Position numbers and translations under genes: made by a program
DNA from: Leptasterias polaris
Lineage: Eukaryota > Echinodermata > Asteroidea > Forcipulatida > Asteriidae
DNA length: 64,000 nt
Direction of reading: 5' to 3'
NCBI GenBank assembly: GCA_037783415.1
Contig: JAZGTN010000234.1
Span: 1 to 64,000, forward strand
Shown: positions 49,428 to 61,672 of the stretch, one piece after another
Position numbering within the stretch: the first letter of the stretch is position 1
Layout: each line of letters opens with the position of its first letter
Notes under the pieces: generated by a model
What the model was told of the DNA's origin: nothing
The model's database searches: none
Seen by the model: only the letters and a program-made list of their open reading frames with translations

Positions 49428-52400
49428 GACATTAATTTTTTTCAAACTCCTCAAAACGCTCTGAGATTAATTCTGTAATAAGAAACAAGGGTGTTCCGAA
49501 GATACTGGTTGATTCTCAGGGTGATCGGAGATGAAAAAAAATTCGAAATCCTCAAACGCTCTGAGATTAATTCTGTACTAAGAAACAACAGTGTTCTGAA
49601 GTTACTCGTTTATTCTCAGAGTGATCGGAGATGAAAAAATTCAAACTCCTCAAAACGCTCTGAGATTAATTCTGTAATAAGAAACTAGGGTGTTCCAAAG
49701 ATACTGGTTCATTCTGAGAGTGATCAGAGATGAACAAAATTAAAACTCCTCAAAACACTCTGAGATTAATTCTGTAATAAGAAACAACAGTTGTTCTGAA
49801 GTTAGGCCTACTGGTTGATTCTCAGGGTGATCGGAGATGAACAAATTCAAACTCCTCAAAACGCTCTGAGATTAATTCTGTAATAAGAAACAAGGGTGTT
49901 CCGAAGATACTGGTTCATTCTCAGAGTGATCGGAGATGAAAAAATTCAAACTCCTCAAAACGCTCTGAGATTAATTCTGTAATAAGAAACTAGGGTGTTC
50001 CGAAGATACTGGTTCATTCTGAGAGTGATCAGAGATGAACAAAATTAAAACTCCTCAAAACACTCTGAGATTAATTCTGTAATAAGAAACAACAGTTGTT
50101 CTGAAGTTAGGCCTACTGGTTGATTCTCAGGGTGATCGGAGATGAACAAATTCAAACTCCTCAAAACGCTCTGAGATTAATTATGTAATAGGAAACAAGG
50201 GTGTTCTGAACAGACTGGTTCATTCTGAGCGTAATCAGTGATGAAAAAAATTCAAACTCCTCAAAACACGCTGAGATTAATTCTTTACTAAGAAACAAGG
50301 GTGTTCTGAACAAACTGGTTCATTCTGAGCGTAATCGGAGATGAAAAAAATTCAAACTCCTCAAAACGCTCTTAGATTAATTCTGTACTAAGAAACAAGG
50401 GTGTTCTGAACAAACTGGTTCATTCTGAGCGTAATCGGAGATGAAAAAAAAATCAAACTCCTCAAAACACGCTGAGATTAATTCTTTACTAAGAAACAAG
50501 GGTGTTCTGAACAAACTGGTTCATTCTGAGCGTAATCGGAGATGAAAAAAATTCAAACTTTTCAAAACACGCTGAGATTAATTCTTTACTAAGAAACAAG
50601 GGTGTTCTGAACAAACTGGTTCATTCTGAGCGTAATCGGAGATGAAAAAAATTCAAACTCCTCAAAACACGCTGAGATTAATTCTTTACTAAGAAACAAG
50701 GGTGTTCCGAAGATACTGGTTGATTCTCAGGGTGATTGGAGATGAAAAAAATTCAAACTCCTCAAAACACGCTGAGATTAATTCTGTACTAAGAAACAAG
50801 GGTGTTCCGAAGATACTGGTTCATTCTCAGAGTGATCGGAGATGACATTAATTTTTTTCAAACTCCTCAAAACGCTCTGAGATTAATTCTGTAATAAGAA
50901 ACAAGGGTGTTCCGAAGATACTGGTTGATTCTCAGGGTGATCGGAGATGGAAAAAAATTCAAACTCCTCAAACGCTCTGAGATTAATTCTGTACTAAGAA
51001 ACAACAGTGTTCTGAAGTTACTCGTTTATTCTCAGAGTGATAGGAGATGAACAAATTCAAACTCCTCAAAACGCTCTGAGATTAATTCTGTAATAAGAAA
51101 CGAGGGTGTTCCGAAGATACTGGTTCATTCTCAGAGTGATCGGAGATGAAAAAATTCAAACTCCTCAAAACGCTCTGAGATTAATTCTGTAATAAGAAAC
51201 TAGGGTGTTCCAAAGATACTGGTTCATTCTGAGAGTGATCAGAGATGAACAAAATTAAAACTCCTCAAAACACTCTGAGATTAATTCTGTAATAAGAAAC
51301 AACAGTTGTTCTGAAGTTAGGCCTACTGGTTGATTCTCAGGGTGATCGGAGATGAACAAATTCAAACTCCTCAAAACGCTCTGAGATTAATTCTGTAATA
51401 AGAAACAAGGGTGTTCCGAAGATACTGGTTCATTCTCAGAGTGATCGGAGATGAAAAAATTCAAACTCCTCAAAACGCTCTGAGATTAATTCTGTAATAA
51501 GAAACTAGGGTGTTCCGAAGATACTGGTTCATTCTGAGAGTGATCAGAGATGAACAAAATTAAAACTCCTCAAAACACTCTGAGATTAATTCTGTAATAA
51601 GAAACAACAGTTGTTCTGAAGTTAGGCCTACTGGTTGATTCTCAGGGTGATCGGAGATGAACAAATTCAAACTCCTCAAAACGCTCTGAGATTAATTATG
51701 TAATAAGAAACAAGGGTGTTCTGAACAGACTGGTTCATTCTGAGCGTAATCAGTGATGAAAAAAATTCAAACTCCTCAAAACACGCTGAGATTAATTCTT
51801 TACTAAGAAACAAGGGTGTTCTGAACAAACTGGTTCATTCTGAGCGTAATCGGAGATGAAAAAAATTCAAACTCCTCAAAACGCTCTTAGATTAATTCTG
51901 TACTAAGAAACAAGGGTGTTCTGAACAAACTGGTTCATTCTGAGCGTAAACGGAGATGAAAAAAAAATCAAACTCCTCAAAACACGCTGAGATTAATTCT
52001 TTACTAAGAAACAAGGGTGTTCTGAACAAACTGGTTCATTCTGAGCGTAATCGGAGATGAAAAAAATTCAAACTTTTCAAAACACGCTGAGATTAATTCT
52101 TTACTAAGAAACAAGGGTGTTCTGAACAAACTGGTTCATTCTGAGCGTAATCGGAGATGAAAAAAATTCAAACTCCTCAAAACACGCTGAGATTAATTCT
52201 TTACTAAGAAACAAGGGTGTTCCGAAGATACTGGTTGATTCTCAGGGTGATTGGAGATGAAAAAAATTCAAACTCCTCAAAACACGCTGAGATTAATTCT
52301 GTACTAAGAAACAAGGGTGTTCCGAAGATACTGGTTCATTCTCAGAGTGATCGGAGATGACATTAATTTTTTTCAAACTCCTCAAAACGCTCTGAGATTA

Positions 52401-55390
52401 ATTCTGTAATAAGAAACAAGGGTGTTCCGAAGATACTGGTTGATTCTCAGGGTGATCGGAGATGGAAAAAAATTCAAACTCCTCAAACGCTCTGAGATTA
52501 ATTCTGTACTAAGAAACAACAGTGTTCTGAAGTTACTCGTTTATTCTCAGAGTGATAGGAGATGAACAAATTCAAACTCCTCAAAACGCTCTGAGATTAA
52601 TTCTGTAATAAGAAACGAGGGTGTTCCGAAGATACTGGTTCATTCTCAGAGTGATCGGAGATGAAAAAATTCAAACTCCTCAAAACGCTCTGAGATTAAT
52701 TCTGTAATAAGAAACTAGGGTGTTCCAAAGATACTGGTTCATTCTGAGAGTGATCAGAGATGAACAAAATTAAAACTCCTCAAAACACTCTGAGATTAAT
52801 TCTGTAATAAGAAACAACAGTTGTTCTGAAGTTAGGCCTACTGGTTGATTCTCAGGGTGATCGGAGATGAACAAATTCAAACTCCTCAAAACGCTCTGAG
52901 ATTAATTCTGTAATAAGAAACAAGGGTGTTCCGAAGATACTGGTTCATTCTCAGAGTGATAGGAGATGAAAAAATTCAAACTCCTCAAAACGATCTGAGA
53001 TTAATTCTGTAATAAGAAACTGGGGTGTTCCGAAGATACTGGTTCATTCTGAGAGTGATCAGAGATGAACAAAATTAAAACTCCTCAAAACACTCTGAGA
53101 TTAATTCTGTAATAAGAAACAACAGTTGTTCTGAAGTTAGGCCTACTGGTTGATTCTCAGGGTGATCGGAGATGAACAAATTCAAACTCCTCAAAACGCT
53201 CTGAGATTAATTATGTAATAAGAAACAAGGGTGTTCTGAACAGACTGGTTCATTCTGAGCGTAATCAGTGATGAAAAAAATTCAAACTCCTCAAAACACG
53301 CTGAGATTAATTCTTTACTAAGAAACAAGGGTGTTCTGAACAAACTGGTTCATTCTGAGCGTAATCGGAGATGAAAAAAATTCAAACTCCTCAAAACGCT
53401 CTTAGATTAATTCTGTACTAAGAAACAAGGGTGTTCTGAACAAACTGGTTCATTCTGAGCGTAATCGGAGATGAAAAAAAAATCAAACTCCTCAAAACAC
53501 GCTGAGATTAATTCTTTACTAAGAAACAAGGGTGTTCTGAACAAACTGGTTCATTCTGAGCGTAATCGGAGATGAAAAAAATTCAAACTTTTCAAAACAC
53601 GCTGAGATTAATTCTTTACTAAGAAACAAGGGTGTTCTGAACAAACTGGTTCATTCTGAGCGTAATCGAAGATGAAAAAAATTCAAACTCCTCAAAACAC
53701 GCTGAGATTAATTCTTTACTAAGAAACAAGGGTGTTCCGAAGATACTGGTTGATTCTCAGGGTGATTGGAGATGAAAAAAATTCAAACTCCTCAAAACAC
53801 GCTGAGATTAATTCTTTACTAAGAAACAAGGGTGTTCCGAAGATACTGGTTCATTCTCAGAGTGATCGGAGATGACATTAATTTTTTTCAAACTCCTCAA
53901 AACGCTCTGAGATTAATTCTGTAATAAGAAACAAGGGTGTTCCGAAGATACTGGTTGATTCTCAGGGTGATCGGAGATGAAAAAAAATTCGAAATCCTCA
54001 AACGCTCTGAGATTAATTCTGTACTAAGAAACAACAGTGTTCTGAAGTTACTCGTTTATTCTCAGAGTGATCGGAGATGAAAAAATTCAAACTCCTCAAA
54101 ACGCTCTGAGATTAATTCTGTAATAAGAAACTAGGGTGTTCCAAAGATACTGGTTCATTCTGAGAGTGATCAGAGATGAACAAAATTAAAACTCCTCAAA
54201 ACACTCTGAGATTAATTCTGTAATAAGAAACAACAGTTGTTCTGAAGTTAGGCCTACTGGTTGATTCTCAGGGTGATCGGAGATGAACAAATTCAAACTC
54301 CTCAAAACGCTCTGAGATTAATTCTGTAATAAGAAACAAGGGTGTTCCGAAGATACTGGTTCATTCTCAGAGTGATCGGAGATGAAAAAATTCAAACTCC
54401 TCAAAACGCTCTGAGATTAATTCTGTAATAAGAAACTAGGGTGTTCCGAAGATACTGGTTCATTCTGAGAGTGATCAGAGATGAACAAAATTAAAACTCC
54501 TCAAAACACTCTGAGATTAATTCTGTAATAAGAAACAACAGTGTTCTGAAGTTAGGCCTACTGGTTGATTCTCAGGGTGATCGGAGATGAAAACAATTCA
54601 AACTCATCAAAACGCTCCAAGATTAATTCTGTACTAGAAACAAGCGTGTTCTGAAGTTAGGCCTACTGGTTGATTCTCAGGGTGATCGGAGATGAAAAAA
54701 ATTCAAACTCCTCAAATCACGCTGAGATTAATTCTTTACTAAGAAACAAGGGTGTTCTGAACAAACTGCTTCATTCTGAGCGCAATCAGAGATGAAAAAA
54801 TTCAAACTCCTCAAAACGCTCTGAGATTAATTCTGTAATAAGAAACAAGGGTGTTCTGAACAAACTGGTTCATTCTGAGCGTAATCGGAGATGAAAAAAT
54901 TCAAACTCCTCAAAACACGCTGAGATTAATTATGTAATAAGAAACAAGGGTGTTCTGAACAGACTGGTTCATTCTGAGCGTAATCAGTGATGAAAAAAAT
55001 TCAAACTCCTCAAAACACGCTGAGATTAATTCTTTACTAAGAAACAAGGGTGTTCTGAACAAACTGCTTCATTCTGAGGGCAATCAGAGATGAAAAAATT
55101 CAAACTCCTCAAAACACGCTGAGATTAATTCTTTACTAAGAAACAAGGGTGTTCTGAACAAACTGGTTCATTCTGAGCGTAATCGGAGATGAAAAAAATT
55201 CAAACTCCTCAAAACACGCTGAGATTAATTCTTTACTAAGAAACAAGGGTGTTCCGAAGATACTGGTTGATTCTCAGGGTGATTGGAGATGAAAAAAATT
55301 CAAACTCCTCAAAACACGCTGAGATTAATTCTTTACTAAGAAACAAGGGTGTTCCGAAGATACTGGTTCATTCTCAAAGTGATCGGAGAT
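49428..55390 (-). repeat. 15-monomer (1.5-kb) family C HOR, four copies
   Basis: ATGACATT marks copies at 49428, 50844, 52359 and 53874, and the next at 55391 (spacings 1416, 1515, 1515 and 1517). In the 50844 copy the fifteen monomers run: ATGACATT, ATGGAAAAAA, CTCGTTTATT, GAAACGAGGG, GAAACTAGGG with CCAAAG, AGGCCT, GAAACAAGGG, GAAACTAGGG with CCGAAG, AGGCCT, AATTATGTAATAAG with CAGTGATG, a plain C monomer, CTCTTAGATT, nine-A, AACTTTTC and GATTGG. The 49428 copy lacks one monomer. The 50844 and 52359 copies share the private GTGATAGGAGATG and are the youngest pair. The 53874 copy has the AATTCGAAATCC haplotype and a degraded right half. Confidence 0.8.
54585..54720 (-). repeat. Divergent family C monomers
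   Basis: These monomers hold changes not seen elsewhere: ATGAAAACAATTCAAAC with CTCATCAAAACGCTCC, CCAAGATTAATTCTG, GTACTAGAAACAAGCGTG (one A missing from CTAAGAAAC) and CTCAAATCACGC. Three AGGCCT monomers lie within 410 bp (54250, 54554 and 54659), the densest cluster in the window. The stretch looks like an older, less homogenised island between HOR copies. Confidence 0.7.
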
Positions 55391-58300
55391 GACATTAATT
55401 TTTTTCAAACTCCTCAAAACGCTCTGAGATTAATTCTGTAATAAGAAACAAGGGTGTTCCGAAGATACTGGTTGATTCTCAGGGTGATCGGAGATGAAAA
55501 AAAATTCGAAATCCTCAAACGCTCTGAGATTAATTCTGTACTAAGAAACAACAGTGTTCTGAAGTTACTCGTTTATTCTCAGAGTGATCGGAGATGAACA
55601 AATTCAAACTGCTCAAAACGCTCTGAGATTAATTCTGTAATAAGAAACAAGGGTGTTCCGAAGATACTGGTTCATTCTGAGAGTGATCAGAGATGAACAA
55701 AATTAAAACTCCTCAAAACACTCTGAGATTAATTCTGTAATAAGAAACAACAGTGTTCTGAACAGACTGGTTCATTATGAGCGTATTCAGTGATGAAAAA
55801 ATTCAAACTCCTCAAAACACGCTGAGATTAATTCTTTACTAAGAAACAAGGGTGTTCTGAACAAACTGGTTCATTCTGAGCGTAATCGGAGATGAAAAAA
55901 ATTCAACTCCTCAAAACGCTCTTAGATTAATTCTGTACTATGAAACAAGGGTGTTCTGAACAAACTGGTTCATTCTGAGCGTAATCGGAGATGAAAAAAA
56001 ATCAAACTCCTCAAAACACGCTGAGATTAATTCTGTACTATGAAACAAGGGTGTTCTGAACAAACTGGTTCATTCTGAGCGTAATCGGAGATGAAAAAAA
56101 ATCAAACTCCTCAAAACACGCTGAGATTAATTCTTTACTAAGAAACAAGGGTGTTCCGAAGATACTGGTTGATTCTCAGGGTGATTGGAGATGAAAAAAA
56201 TTCAAACTCCTCAAAACACGCTGAGATTAATTCTTTACTAAGAAACAAGGGTGTTCCGAAGATACTGGTTCATTCTCAGAGTGATCGGAGATGACATTAA
56301 TTTTTTTCAAACTCCTCAAAACGCTCTGAGATTAATTCTGTACTAAGAAACAACAGTGTTCTGAAGTTACTGGTTGATTCTCAGGGTGATCGGAGATGAA
56401 CAAATTCAAACTCCTCAAAACGCTCTGAGATTAATTCTGTAATAAGAAACGAGGGTGTTCCGAAGATACTGGTTCATTCTCAGAGTGATCGGAGATGAAA
56501 AAATTCAAACTCCTCAAAACGCTCTGAGATTAATTCTGTAATAAGAAACTAGGGTGTTCCAAAGATACTGGTTCATTCTGAGAGTGATCAGAGATGAACA
56601 AAATTAAAACTCCTCAAAACACTCTGAGATTATTTCTGTAATAAGAAACAACAGTTGTTCTGAAGTTAGGCCTACTGGTTGATTCTCAGGGTGATCGGAG
56701 ATGAACAAATTCAAACTCCTCAAAACGCTCTGAGATTAATTATGTAATAAGAAACAAGGGTGTTCTGAACAGACTGGTTCATTCTGAGCGTAATCAGTGA
56801 TGAAAAAAATTCAAACTCCTCAAAACACGCTGAGATTAATTCTTTACTAAGAAACAAGGGTGTTCTGAACAAACTGCTTCATTCTGAGGGCAATCAGAGA
56901 TGAAAAAATTCAAACTCCTCAAAACACGCTGAGATTAATTCTTTACTAAGAAACAAGGGTGTTCTGAACAAACTGGTTCATTCTGAGCGTAATCGGAGAT
57001 GAAAAAAATTCAAACTCCTCAAAACGCTCTTAGATTAATTCTGTACTAAGAAACAAGGGTGTTCTGAACAAACTGGTTCATTCTGAGCGTAATCGGAGAT
57101 GATGAAAAAATCAAACTCCTCAAAACACGCTGAGATTAATTCTTTACTAAGAAACTAGGGTGTTCTGAACAAACTGGTTCATTCTGAGCGTAATCGGAGA
57201 TGAAAAAAATTCAAACTCTTCAAAACACGCTGAGATTAATTCTTTACTAAGAAACAAGGGTGTTCTGAACAAACTGGTTCATTCTGAGCGTAATCGGAGA
57301 TGAAAAAAATTCAAACTCCTCAAAACACGCTGAGATTAATTCTTTACTAAGAAACAAAGGTGTTCCGAAGATACTGGTTGATTCTCAGGGTGATTGGAGA
57401 TGAAAAAAATTCAAACTCCTCAAAACGCTCTGAGATTAATTCTGTAATAAGAAACAAGGGTGTTCCGAAGATACTGGTTGATTCTCAGGGTGATCGGAGA
57501 TGGAAAAAAAATTCGAAATCCTCAAACGCTCTGAGATTAATTCTGTACTAAGAAACAACAGTGTTCTGAAGTTACTCGTTTATTCTCAGAGTGATCGGAG
57601 ATGAACAAATTCAAACTCCTCAAAACGCTCTGAGATTAATTCTGTAATAAGAAACAAGGGTGTTCCGAAGATACTGGTTCATTCTCAGAGTGATCGGAGA
57701 TGAAAAAATTCAAACTCCTCAAAACGCTCTGAGATTAATTCTGTAATAAGAAACTAGGGTGTTCCGAAGATACTGGTTCATTCTGAGAGTGATCAGAGAT
57801 GAACAAAATTAAAACTCCTCAAAACACTCTGAGATTAATTCTGTAATAAGAAACAACAGTTGTTCTGAAGTTAGGCCTACTGGTTGATTCTCAGGGTGAT
57901 CGGAGATGAACAAATTCAAACTCCTCAAAACGCTCTGAGATTAATTATGTAATAAGAAACAAGGGTGTTCTGAACAGACTGGTTCATTCTGAGCGTAATC
58001 AGTGATGAAAAAAATTCAAACTCCTCAAAACACGCTGAGATTAATTCTTTACTAAGAAACAAGGGTGTTCTGAACAAACTGGTTCATTCTGAGCGTAATC
58101 GGAGATGAAAAAAATTCAAACTCCTCAAAACACGCTGAGATTAATTCTTTACTAAGAAACAAGGGTGTTCCGAAGATACTGGTTGATTCTCAGGGTGATT
58201 GGAGATGAAAAAAATTCAAACTCCTCAAAACACGCTGAGATTAATTTTTTACTAAGAAACAAGGGTGTTCCGAAGATACTGGTTCATTCTCAAAGTGATC

Positions 58301-61300
58301 GGAGATGACATTAATTTTTTTCAAACTCCTCAAAACGCTCTGAGATTAATTCTGTAATAAGAAACAAGGGTGTTCCGAAGATACTGGTTGATTCTCAGGG
58401 TGATCGGAGATGAAAAAAAATTCGAAATCCTCAAACGCTCTGAGATTAATTCTGTAATAAGAAACAACAGTGTTCTGAAGTTACTCGTTTATTCTCAGAG
58501 TGATCGGAGATGAACAAATTCAAACTGCTCAAAACGCTCTGAGATTAATTCTGTAATAAGAAACAAGGGTGTTCCGAAGATACTGGTTCATTCTGAGAGT
58601 GATCAGAGATGAACAAAATTAAAACTCCTCAAAACACTCTGAGATTAATTCTGTAATAAGAAACAACAGTGTTCTGAACAGACTGGTTCATTATGAGCGT
58701 ATTCAGTGATGAAAAAATTCAAACTCCTCAAAACACGCTGAGATTAATTCTTTACTAAGAAACAAGGGTGTTCTGAACAAACTGGTTCATTCTGAGCGTA
58801 ATCGGAGATGAAAAAAATTCAAACTCCTCAAAACACGCTGAGATTAATTCTTTACTAAGAAACAAGGGTGTTCCGAAGATACTGGTTGATTCTCAGGGTG
58901 ATTGGAGATGAAAAAAATTCAAACTCCTCAAAACGCTCTGAGATTAATTCTGTAATAAGAAACAACAGTGTTCTGAAGTTACTCGTTTATTCTCAGAGTG
59001 ATCGGAGATGAAAAAATTCAAACTCCTCAAAACGCTCTGAGATTAATTCTGTAATAAGAAACTAGGGTGTTCCAAAGATACTGGTTCATTCTGAGAGTGA
59101 TCAGAGATGAACAAAATTAAAACTCCTCAAAACACTCTGAGATTAATTCTGTAATAAGAAACAACAGTTGTTCTGAAGTTAGGCCTACTGGTTGATTCTC
59201 AGGGTGATCGGAGATGAACAAATTCAAACTCCTCAAAACGCTCTGAGATTAATTCTGTAATAAGAAACAAGGGTGTTCCGAAGATACTGGTTCATTCTCA
59301 GAGTGATCGGAGATGAAAAAATTCAAACTCCTCAAAACGCTCTGAGATTAATTCTGTAATAAGAAACTAGGGTGTTCCGAAGATACTGGTTCATTCTGAG
59401 AGTGATCAGAGATGAACAAAATTAAAACTCCTCAAAACACTCTGAGATTAATTCTGTAATAAGAAACAACAGTTGTTCTGAAGTTAGGCCTACTGGTTGA
59501 TTCTCAGGGTGATCGGAGATGAACAAATTCAAACTCCTCAAAACGCTCTGAGATTAATTATGTAATAAGAAACAAGGGTGTTCTGAACAGACTGGTTCAT
59601 TCTGAGCGTAATCAGTGATGAAAAAAATTCAAACTCCTCAAAACACGCTGAGATTAATTCTTTACTAAGAAACAAGAGTGTTCTGAACAAACTGCTTCAT
59701 TCTGAGGGCAATCAGAGATGAAAAAATTCAAACTCCTCAAAACACGCTGAGATTAATTCTTTACTAAGAAACAAGGGTGTTCTGAACAAACTGGTTCATT
59801 CTGAGCGTAATCGGAGATGAAAAAAATTCAAACTCCTCAAAACACGCTGAGATTAATTCTTTACTAAGAAACAAGGGTGTTCCGAAGATACTGGTTGATT
59901 CTCAGGGTGATTGGAGATGAAAAAAATTCAAACTCCTCAAAACACGCTGAGATTAATTCTTTACTAAGAAACAAGGGTGTTCCGAAGATACTGGTTCATT
60001 CTCAAAGTGATCGGAGATGACATTAATTTTTTTCAAACTCCTCAAAACGCTCTGAGATTAATTCTGTAATAAGAAACAAGGGTGTTCCGAATATACTGGT
60101 TGATTCTCAGGGTGATCGGAGATGAAAAAAAATTCGAAATCCTCAAACGCTCTGAGATTAATTCTGTACTAAGAAACAACAGTGTTCTGAAGTTACTCGT
60201 TTATTCTCAGAGTGATCGGAGATGAACAAATTCAAACTGCTCAAAACGCTCTGAGATTAATTCTGTAATAAGAAACAAGGGTGTTCCGAAGATACTGGTT
60301 CATTCTGAGAGTGATCAGAGATGAACAAAATTAAAACTCCTCAAAACACTCTGAGATTAATTCTGTAATAAGAAACAACAGTGTTCTGAACAGACTGGTT
60401 CATTATGAGCGTATTCAGTGATGAAAAAATTCAAACTCCTCAAAACACGCTGAGATTAATTCTTTACTAAGAAACAAGGGTGTTCTGAACAATCTGGTTC
60501 ATTCTGAGCGTAATCGGAGATGAAAAAAATTCAACTCCTCAAAACGCTCTTAGATTAATTCTGTACTATGAAACAAGGGTGTTCTGAACAAACTGGTTCA
60601 TTCTGAGCGTAATCGGAGATGAAAAAAAATTCAAACTCCTCAAAACACGCTGAGATTAATTCTTTACTAAGAAACAAGGGTGTTCCGAAGATACTGGTTG
60701 ATTCTCAGGGTGATTGGAGATGAAAAAAATTCAAACTCCTCAAAACGCTCTGAGATTAATTCTGTAATAAGAAACAAGGGTGTTCCGAAGATACTGGTTG
60801 ATTCTCAGGGTGATCGGAGATGGAAAAAAAATTCGAAATCCTCAAACGCTCTGAGATTAATTCTGTACTAAGAAACAACAGTGTTCTGAAGTTACTCGTT
60901 TATTCTCAGATTAATTCTGTAATAAGAAACAACAGTGTTCTGAACAGACTGGTTCATTATGAGCGTAATCAGTGATGAAAAAATTCAAACTCCTCAAAAC
61001 ACGCTGAGATTAATTCTTTACTAAGAAACAAGGGTGTTCTGAACAAACTGGTTCATTCTGAGCGTAATCGGAGATGAAAAAAATTCAACTCCTCAAAACG
61101 CTCTTAGATTAATTCTGTACTATGAAACAAGGGTGTTCTGAACAAACTGGTTCATTCTGAGCGTAATCGGAGATGAAAAAAAATCAAACTCCTCAAAACA
61201 CGCTGAGATTAATTCTTTACTAAGAAACAAGGGTGTTCTGAACAAACTGGTTCATTCTGAGCGTAATCGGAGATGAAAAAAATTCAAACTCCTCAAAACA

Positions 61301-61672
61301 CGCTGAGATTAATTGTTTACTAAGAAACAAGGGTGTTCTGAACAAACTGGTTCATTCTGAGCGTAATCGGAGATGAAAAAAATTCAACTCCTCAAAACGC
61401 TCTTAGATTAATTCTGTACTATGAAACAAGGGTGTTCTGAACAAACTGGTTCATTCTGAGCGTAATCGGAGATGAAAAAAAATTCAAACTCCTCAAAACA
61501 CGCTGAGATTAATTCTTTACTAAGAAACAAGGGTGTTCCGAAGATACTGGTTGATTCTCAGGGTGATTGGAGATGAAAAAAATTCAAACTCCTCAAAACG
61601 CTCTGAGATTAATTCTGTAATAAGAAACACGGGTGTTCCGAAGATACTGGTTGATTCTCAGGGTGATCGGAG
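55391..61672 (-). repeat. Family C, irregular HOR segment with a triplicated 0.9-kb block
   Basis: A block marked by TTCTCAAAGTGATCGG, ATGACATT, AATTCGAAATCC, CAAACTGCTCAAAACG and CATTATGAGCGTATTCAG occurs at about 55370-55800, 58290-58710 and 60000-60420 (ATGACATT at 55391, 58307 and 60019). Between the copies are ordinary C HOR fragments with AGGCCT at 56668, 57873, 59181 and 59486. CTGTACTATGAAAC recurs at about 55935, 56035, 60560, 61115 and 61420. A dimer (57360-57551) is repeated exactly at 60680-60871, 3320 bp away. Unit order is less regular than in 49-55 kb. Confidence 0.7.
60895..60925 (-). other. 45-bp deletion within a monomer
   Basis: The sequence CTCGTTTATTCTCAGATTAATTCTG joins CTCGTTTATTCTCAGA directly to TTAATTCTGTAATAAG. 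Successive AAGAAAC motifs are 54 bp apart here (60870 to 60924), against 99 bp in an intact monomer of this subtype (46646 to 46745). The missing 45 bp run from GTGATCGG to CTCTGAGA. The flanks share AGA, so a short-homology deletion is the simplest explanation. It is the shortest monomer I found in the window. Confidence 0.85.

Larger units (their letters stand above)
38805..59491 (-). repeat. AGGCCT insertion monomers (25 dispersed copies)
   Basis: A family C subtype of about 106 bp reads GTTCTGAAGTTAGGCCTACT where its relatives read GTTCTGAAGTTACTCG or GTTCCGAAGATACTGG. AGGCCT starts at 38805, 40314, 41822, 42028, 43636, 43842, 45550, 45756, 46969, 47175, 48086, 48391, 49804, 50109, 51319, 51624, 52834, 53139, 54250, 54554, 54659, 56668, 57873, 59181 and 59486. 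Most occur in pairs about 206 or 305 bp apart, one pair per HOR. I saw no AGGCCT outside this interval, so it is a clean marker of the C array. Confidence 0.85.
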
